The notes beneath the pieces are model-generated. The model ran no database searches. It saw only the letters and a program-made list of their open reading frames with translations, and had not been told where the DNA came from. A DNA stretch of 64,000 nt from Ruminococcus sp. AF31-8BH (GTDB lineage Bacteria; Bacillota; Clostridia; Lachnospirales; Lachnospiraceae), in NCBI RefSeq assembly GCF_003460605.1, contig NZ_QTVN01000019.1, forward strand, positions 32,604 through 96,603, in the 5' to 3' direction. This document shows positions 58,971 through 64,000 of the stretch, piece by piece (position 1 is the first letter of the stretch; every line of letters starts with the position of its first letter). Position numbers and translations under genes: made by a program.

Positions 58971-60326
58971 TCACCACAAAAAATTCTTTCCAGATTTAAA
59001 TTCACACTGCATTGCAAATCGAACATTCATTTTTCCAGTCATTGGATCTTCCACGCCAACGCTTATGCTATATTTTTCTCCTGCAAGCTTCAGAAGTTCT
59101 TCTGTTTCCAATAAAGTAGCGGTATGAATTGATTCGCCGGGAAGAACCGATGGCAGAAGAATTTCAACCTGCTTCTTTTCTATTGTGTTCCCAGTTTCAT
59201 CAGTTACGTAAAGCCAAACCTTCCAATTTTTATAAAACGGTGCAGTTCCATTGTTTTCCCAGGTAAGCTCCAATTTGGCACCACCAGGACTCCAGGACAG
59301 AATTGCTTCTGAAATCCATAAACGATAGCCCATATTTTTCAAAACAGTTTCATATCCCTGCAAAAATCCGGGATTTGCTGCATTTGGTCCCAAGAAGGTA
59401 GTATGCGATTCCCGAATCAGTTCTACGGTTTGAGAAAGGCTGGCTTTCAGCATTTCTTCCATTGAAAGCGAACTGGTAAACTCTCCGCCTACAGGAGCCT
59501 TTTTCCAGAAATCTGTCATAGAAACCAGAGCTTTTTCTTCATTTGTCTGGCTAAGATCACCACCAGCTTCAATTTCATTAAGCCATGCCGCCGTCTCACT
59601 TGGTTCCCCTGTCATATCATTATAAAGACCTGTTTTGTATTTTGCAGCATGAGAAAAGGGTCTTCGCATCAGCAGCATTGCCTCAGGAAAGGCATCCACC
59701 CAGGGCGACACATACTGTTCCCTCACATCTTCCAGTGGAAGCCTCTGAATTCCTGCGCTATAATTCACATGCCATTCTCCCCAGTGTCCAAGACTTCCAA
59801 GCTCAATATAGCTAATCAATCCATCCTGTCCCCAATGTTCTCCCATCGCTTCCACAGCTTTTCTGTGATATGCAATAAATTGTTCCTTGTTATAATCCGG
59901 GGAAAATCCCTTTCCAAATTCCACATCATACCAGGTTCCTGCCTGATCTGTTTTTTTATACAGCCATTCAGGAATATCCATATGCTTCTCTGCTCCCGGC
60001 ACATCGCAGACAAATCTTAATACAATGTGTTTTCCTTCTTCTCGCCAGCGGTCAAGCTGATTCTCTTTCTCAATTTCTTCCCAGTTGTACTTTCCCTCTT
60101 CTGGCTCCAGTTCTGCCCAGGTAACATCCATATATAGCAGAGAAACATCCTCACGAACCTCTGCATTCCATGCGCAGGGGGCATAACCCATAAGTGGGTT
60201 TCCAAAAACCTCTTCTGATGGTTCATATTTTTGGATATTCCGCTGAGACAATACACAAAGCGCAATAACTGTTATCATAAGCAATACTGTGCCAAACAGC
60301 AACCACTTCCATCGTTTTATTTTCAA
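58971..60326 (-). CDS. DUF4832 protein, TIM-barrel glycosidase-like, membrane anchored
   Basis: A 451-residue protein with an N-terminal membrane helix or uncleaved signal (about 8-25). The barrel region has NPLMGYAPCAWN, LLYMDVTWAELEPEEGKYNW (about 63-82) and IELGSLGHWGEWHVNYSAG (about 171-189), as in DUF4832/DUF4874 proteins and related GH families. Glu and Asp in these motifs are plausible catalytic acids. The last 110 residues form a beta domain (LELTWENNGTAPFYKNWKVW). It probably trims or processes the exported polymer at the cell surface. This is inference from context. Confidence 0.78.
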   Translation of the reverse strand: MKIKRWKWLLFGTVLLMITVIALCVLSQRNIQKYEPSEEVFGNPLMGYAPCAWNAEVREDVSLLYMDVTWAELEPEEGKYNWEEIEKENQLDRWREEGKHIVLRFVCDVPGAEKHMDIPEWLYKKTDQAGTWYDVEFGKGFSPDYNKEQFIAYHRKAVEAMGEHWGQDGLISYIELGSLGHWGEWHVNYSAGIQRLPLEDVREQYVSPWVDAFPEAMLLMRRPFSHAAKYKTGLYNDMTGEPSETAAWLNEIEAGGDLSQTNEEKALVSMTDFWKKAPVGGEFTSSLSMEEMLKASLSQTVELIRESHTTFLGPNAANPGFLQGYETVLKNMGYRLWISEAILSWSPGGAKLELTWENNGTAPFYKNWKVWLYVTDETGNTIEKKQVEILLPSVLPGESIHTATLLETEELLKLAGEKYSISVGVEDPMTGKMNVRFAMQCEFKSGKNFLW

Positions 60327-60355
60327 TATTTCTTCGCTCCTGTTTCAGGAAAATT

Positions 60356-62740
60356 TTATTCTCCCAAATTATATAAATGTTCCGGATTTTGCTTCACTAC
60401 ATAACATATAAAATCTTCATCTTCATAATAAACCTTAAGTTCATAAGGAAAGCGCGTTTTAAATTCCTGACACCAGTAATACATCTCCGATTCCAGAATC
60501 CTTCGGTTTCCAATAATAGAATAGGCATCAGAAGCTTTACCCATAATTGTAAGTGATTCGCCCACCAATTCCTCTGAAATCTCTCCGTGTTCAATATTAT
60601 CTCCTATGCTTAAAACCGCAGTAGTATATTCATAATACTTTGTATATTTATCTTGCGCAAGCCATCTTGGTCCTGAAAAGAAATGATGCTGCGCATAATA
60701 AATAGGATTTTTCTCTATATAGAAGAAAAGATATTCTGTAGGAATATAATAATCCTCCTGCTTGGATCTGTTATAAAATTCAAGAATTTCCTCATGTCTG
60801 GCTTCTTCTATTGACTGGTACAATTCCTCTGTTGTAGATATAATTGTATAACTGTACTGAGGATAATCATCCATAATTTTATTTGTCAGTTCCACTGCTG
60901 AATTGTATCGTGTCAGTTCATAATATAAGTAGCCGTGAAACACTCCGAAATAATTTGTCCCTGCATAAATAGCCAGCACTCCTGCGAAGCTGATCTGGGG
61001 CATAAAGCATCCGATCCTTGTTTTTTCCAGCAGAAAAAACAGTTCGTCTGCAGGAATTACCATCATTGCCAAAAGCAGAATCTGTTCCGGTAAACACAAT
61101 CTTGCTCCTGCAATAATTTCCGGCAGTCCAAGAAACGGTGCTGCATAAAGAATCATAAACAAAACAGATGCAAATGTGATCCCCGCATACATTTCAAAAG
61201 GAATTTTTTTGAAACGTACGATGGTAATTCCCATATTTATAATACTAAGAAGCACAGCTGCCAGCGTAAAACCAATCAGCCAGTTCGCTCGGTTACCTCT
61301 GTAAAGCTGCGCATAACCATACCGATAGACCGCCTTTAAATTGTTCAAAACAATCTGTATTATTTTTTCTGCTAGAGAAGTTTTTGTCACCTTTACGTTG
61401 GTTTCATTCTTATCTGTTTTATTTTTGTCTGTTGCTTTTATCTGATTATGAAGCTTTGACTGCCCTGATAAAGGATTTTCATTACTATCAGCTTCTGCGG
61501 CCTTATTTTCCTCAGTTTTTTGGCCTTGTTCCATAACAACCTGTGCAGCTTTCGTTCTGCCCTCTTTGGTATCTGTACCATTTATAATGTTCATTCCCCA
61601 GTTCAAAGAGCCCTGAAGGGGAATTCCAGAAGCAAAAGCCAGAACCATAGGTGTTGTAGAAATAATCACTCCTACAAGTATCGCCGTAGCCAAAGACCAG
61701 AAATTTCTTTTCCTGAAAATTCTGTTAATACCAAAAACAGCAAAAGATGCGCACAGAAAAAATGCCATGATTGTAACATAAAAATGGATTGCGAGAGACA
61801 CTGCCAATGAGGTCATAAACAAAAACAGATTCTCATCAAAGCCTCTTTTTTTATTTCCGTCTTCGGTATTCCTCCTCATAAAGCGGACAAGATACATTAC
61901 ACACAAAAACAGGCTATATAAACCAAATTCCTGAGGAATGGTATACTGCAGACGGGATATTCCATAAATCTCAGCCGTATAGACCACATCTATTGTAAGA
62001 AATGCAGCCAGTATCAGATAAACCGTATATTTGGATCTCAATGTCTCTCTGAACAGACAATAAACCGCTGCCAGCAAGGCCGTTACATGAATCTCTCCCA
62101 GGAACAGCAGACAGCTGTATATGGATACTCCAAACAGCGCATCCATACAATAAATAAAACAGTGCATTGCCTCCGGATAGACTCCTGCTGAAAAAATCTG
62201 CCCTTCCTTCAATCCATAAATCCAGGCATGATGAACATACATATCGCCCGAGCCATAGGAATGATTCTGAAAGGCTCCATAAGAAAAATAAATAATAGCA
62301 AAAACCATAAGAACACTTAAAATGCTGTATTCAATTTTTTTTCCTTTTGTCTTTTCATCTAATTTTCTAAGCAAATCTGCAATAAGTGCTTTACACTCTC
62401 TTAGCAGATCTGCCAAAAGGGATTTCCACCCCAGGGTTCCTGCAAGAAGAGTCTGAAGCTGCCTGGATACATACTTCCGTAATTTTCCCTCGCGCAAAAT
62501 TGATACTGCAAAAATCCCATAAAAAGCGGCAAATACAATCCACCCTTTTAATATATGAAGCAAGCCCAATCCCAGGACAAGCGTGTTAAGCAACAGAACA
62601 GAAACTGTAGAGCAGAAGGCAAAACGAAAGGTCAGGCTTTTCCCGGATAGCTTTTTCCGAAAAATCACAGATGGCCATACATACATCAAAAAAGCATATC
62701 CGATAAACACTTTGATAAATTCAAGGATCCAATAAGCCAT
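60356..62740 (-). CDS. Large polytopic membrane protein of the exopolysaccharide operon
   Basis: A protein of about 794 residues with roughly 14-16 hydrophobic helices. Two soluble parts stand out: a Lys/Asn/Thr-rich loop (near residues 420-470) and a C-terminal domain of about 170 residues after the last helix. The layout resembles GT-C type glycosyltransferases or O-antigen polymerases; a possible Asp-rich first loop is SYGSGDMYVHHAWIYG (about 177-192). I do not recognise the exact family. The start at 62740 follows AAGGAGA at long spacing; an extension to 62815 would overlap the -10. It is the first gene of the operon. Confidence 0.65.
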   Translation of the reverse strand: MAYWILEFIKVFIGYAFLMYVWPSVIFRKKLSGKSLTFRFAFCSTVSVLLLNTLVLGLGLLHILKGWIVFAAFYGIFAVSILREGKLRKYVSRQLQTLLAGTLGWKSLLADLLRECKALIADLLRKLDEKTKGKKIEYSILSVLMVFAIIYFSYGAFQNHSYGSGDMYVHHAWIYGLKEGQIFSAGVYPEAMHCFIYCMDALFGVSIYSCLLFLGEIHVTALLAAVYCLFRETLRSKYTVYLILAAFLTIDVVYTAEIYGISRLQYTIPQEFGLYSLFLCVMYLVRFMRRNTEDGNKKRGFDENLFLFMTSLAVSLAIHFYVTIMAFFLCASFAVFGINRIFRKRNFWSLATAILVGVIISTTPMVLAFASGIPLQGSLNWGMNIINGTDTKEGRTKAAQVVMEQGQKTEENKAAEADSNENPLSGQSKLHNQIKATDKNKTDKNETNVKVTKTSLAEKIIQIVLNNLKAVYRYGYAQLYRGNRANWLIGFTLAAVLLSIINMGITIVRFKKIPFEMYAGITFASVLFMILYAAPFLGLPEIIAGARLCLPEQILLLAMMVIPADELFFLLEKTRIGCFMPQISFAGVLAIYAGTNYFGVFHGYLYYELTRYNSAVELTNKIMDDYPQYSYTIISTTEELYQSIEEARHEEILEFYNRSKQEDYYIPTEYLFFYIEKNPIYYAQHHFFSGPRWLAQDKYTKYYEYTTAVLSIGDNIEHGEISEELVGESLTIMGKASDAYSIIGNRRILESEMYYWCQEFKTRFPYELKVYYEDEDFICYVVKQNPEHLYNLGE

Positions 62741-62792
62741 TCTTTTGCGGTACTCTCCTTTGTTTTTAGTAAAATCCTCATTTTTTTGATTT

Positions 62793-62798
62793 AGTATA
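62793..62798 (-). promoter_or_regulatory. Putative extended -10 of the Pel-like operon
   Basis: Minus strand: TATACT preceded by TG one base upstream (extended -10). No good -35 at 16-18 bp; TTAATG at 16 bp is weak. The stretch 62799-62925 holds nothing else clear; a lone TTGACA lies at about 62899-62904. Confidence 0.5.
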
Positions 62799-62925
62799 CC
62801 ACATATTATTTTCACATTAAATGTTTATATTGGCAAGGGAAATAAAAATTCCGCCTTTAAATCAGCGTAAAATTACATAAAAATCACAAAAACACCATCC
62901 TGTCAAAGGAAATGCTCATTCATTT

Positions 62926-62985
62926 ATACAAAAAGATCTCCTGAGGAAATTTCCACCCACAAGAGATCTTTTTGTATATTTTTTC
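62926..62985. terminator. Terminator downstream of the sugar-binding protein gene
   Basis: Perfect 15-bp arms ATACAAAAAGATCTC (62926-62940) and GAGATCTTTTTGTAT (62963-62977) with a 22-base loop. T-rich on both sides, so likely bidirectional. Confidence 0.85.
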
Positions 62986-62997
62986 ACACATTCTTAT

Positions 62998-63906
62998 TTA
63001 TTTCTTATAGTCCTCTACATTTTCCTGTGTGACCTTATGATATGGTGTCCGGACATATTTTCCATCAATTAATGGAATACTATCCTTATCTCCATTGGTT
63101 GCAATGGCAAATGCAAGATTCAGCATTTCCCGGGCCTGCCCTTCTTTATCATTATAAACAGTTCCCAGCATTTCGCCATTTTCAACTGCCAAAAGTCCCG
63201 CATCTGTGCCATCAATTCCCACAACCCCCGGCCAGTCTTCTCTGGGAATCTGGGAATCACGCAGCGCATCAATTGCCCCAAGAGCCATGTCATCGTTATT
63301 CGCAATGATCAGCTCAATTTTTCCGTCAAACTGTGTAAGCAGCGCTGCTGTTTTTGTCTGTGCCTGTGCTCTGTTCCAGTTAGCCATCGCATAGCCCAGC
63401 TTCTCCGCTTCCACACCATTTTCTATCAAAGTGTTTACAGAATACTCTGTTCTTACGATGGAATCCTGATGTCCTGCTTCGCCTTCCAGCACCACATACT
63501 GGCAAATGTCATCACCGTTTTTGTCCATTTTGGCATTGGTCTTAAAGGCATTTGCAGCAAGTTCTCCTTCAAAAACTCCAGACTGCAGGGCATCTGCACC
63601 AACATAATACAATTCACTCCAACGTTCCAGATCCTCTGCAACCAGCTCACGGTTAAAAAAGATAATCGGCACCTGCTTGTTCTCTGCCAGATCAGTAATT
63701 GTTGTGGGCTCTGTGCGGTCAACCAGATTTACACATATCACATCACAGCCCTTCTCGATCAGACTTTTGACCTGCTCATTTTGTGTCAGCTGGCTCTGAG
63801 AAGCATCCATCACCTCCACATTGATTGCAACGCCGGTTGCTTCCTCTTTGTCCGCCGCGTACTCTGTAAACTTCGTCATCATTTCCGAAATAAATGTGTC
63901 ATACTA
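62998..63906 (-). pseudogene. Sugar ABC transporter binding protein (MglB-like), 5' end lost
   Basis: The open part from 63882 reads 294 residues of a galactose/glucose-binding protein: VEVMDASQSQLTQNEQVKSL (about 24-43), IIANNDDMALGAIDAL (about 189-204), VVGIDGTDAGL and MLGTVYNDKEGQA. Homology clearly extends upstream of the first Met: the codons before it read YDTFISE, a family-typical start of the mature protein, and an in-frame TAG (63904-63906) interrupts it. Beyond lies a repeat-like sequence. No signal peptide is encoded, so it cannot work as an exported binding protein as it stands. Confidence 0.75.
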
Positions 63907-63924
63907 ATCATATGTGCGAGCTGT

Positions 63925-64000
63925 GAAATCAGCATAGCTGATTTCCCCTAGAGTGTGTTTGAAAAATAAAAGTTGCACAAAACATATATTCGTTTACCCT
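63925..64000. repeat. Hairpin and partial MITE-like end at the right edge
   Basis: A perfect hairpin GAAATCAGC-ATA-GCTGATTTC (63925-63945) is followed by CTAGAGTGTGTTTGAAAAAT (63948-63967), which matches the terminal repeat of the element at 44370 at all but one of the first 19 positions. The rest of the element lies outside the window or diverges: after the repeat the sequence no longer follows copy 44370. Confidence 0.65.

Noticed and set aside
1..64000. CRISPR arrays, tRNA or rRNA genes, integrases, transposases, restriction systems
   Set aside because: None seen on either strand by reading; a tRNAscan or HMM run was not possible.

Overview
The window looks like chromosomal DNA of a gut Firmicute, most likely family Lachnospiraceae (Blautia/Ruminococcus/Dorea relatives). 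Grounds: mid-range GC, strong AGGAGG ribosome sites, a clostridial Tad pilus locus with DUF5702 and Flp1-type pilin genes, an elongation-type fatty-acid operon of fabH-acpP-fabK-fabD-fabG-fabF-accB-fabZ-accC-accDA order, a THF-riboswitch-controlled folT, and families such as DUF4317, DUF3878 and DUF4832. No rRNA, tRNA, CRISPR array, prophage or transposase gene was found. The genus is inference.

Layout. 1-7120: minus-strand Tad/Flp pilus operon (prepilin peptidase, CpaE-like ATPase, TadA, TadB, TadC, pilin, DUF5702 protein, TadE-like protein running off the left edge) behind a strong promoter and a structured leader. 7198-9600: SGNH hydrolase, GNAT acetyltransferase and folT with its THF riboswitch. 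9745-14980: a small ORF plus repeat lipoprotein, an amidohydrolase, an AlaX-type editing enzyme, and a sigma/anti-sigma/membrane-protein operon whose sigma gene seems to start at ATT. 14959-22250: mostly minus-strand housekeeping genes (birA, WYL regulator, an 86-residue membrane protein behind LexA-like boxes, lrgAB, YfcE-type phosphoesterase, EndoQ-like PHP protein, YgjP peptidase, HD hydrolase). 22367-27940: AraC regulator and glycogen phosphorylase, a Cys-rich metallo-beta-lactamase-like protein, endonuclease III. 27971-39742: an ABC permease and substrate-binding protein with no ATPase, a FabT-like MarR regulator, and the complete fab/acc operon with a FabT-like operator over its promoter.

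39779-49520: a secreted protein with a stand-alone HD protein, a DUF4317 protein, two PLP sulfur-amino-acid enzymes, azlD beside an internally deleted azlC, an orphan Hpt protein with a palindromic promoter, a C69 dipeptidase, a split ThrE-type exporter and a DUF3878 protein. 49924-52248: an XRE regulator, a PqqD-HprK-like fusion and the front half of an ABC exporter, probably the remains of a peptide-modification cluster. 52217-62740: a minus-strand, Pel-like, c-di-GMP-type exopolysaccharide operon (giant membrane protein, DUF4832, Stealth phosphotransferase, epimerase-PelD fusion, PelE-like, DUF2194/PelA-like, PelF). 62998-63906: a sugar-binding protein lacking its front end.

The most striking observation is at about 52,224-52,231: the ABC exporter (plus) and PelF (minus) are both cut short at the same place. 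One deletion or rearrangement appears to have removed the rest of the peptide cluster and the PelF/PelG end of the Pel operon, unless this is an assembly join. Two families of short inverted-repeat elements (a 143-bp pair at 27,023 and 49,626; a 166-bp element at 44,370 with a second end at the right edge) and decayed genes (azlC, the sugar-binding protein) suggest an actively rearranging right half.
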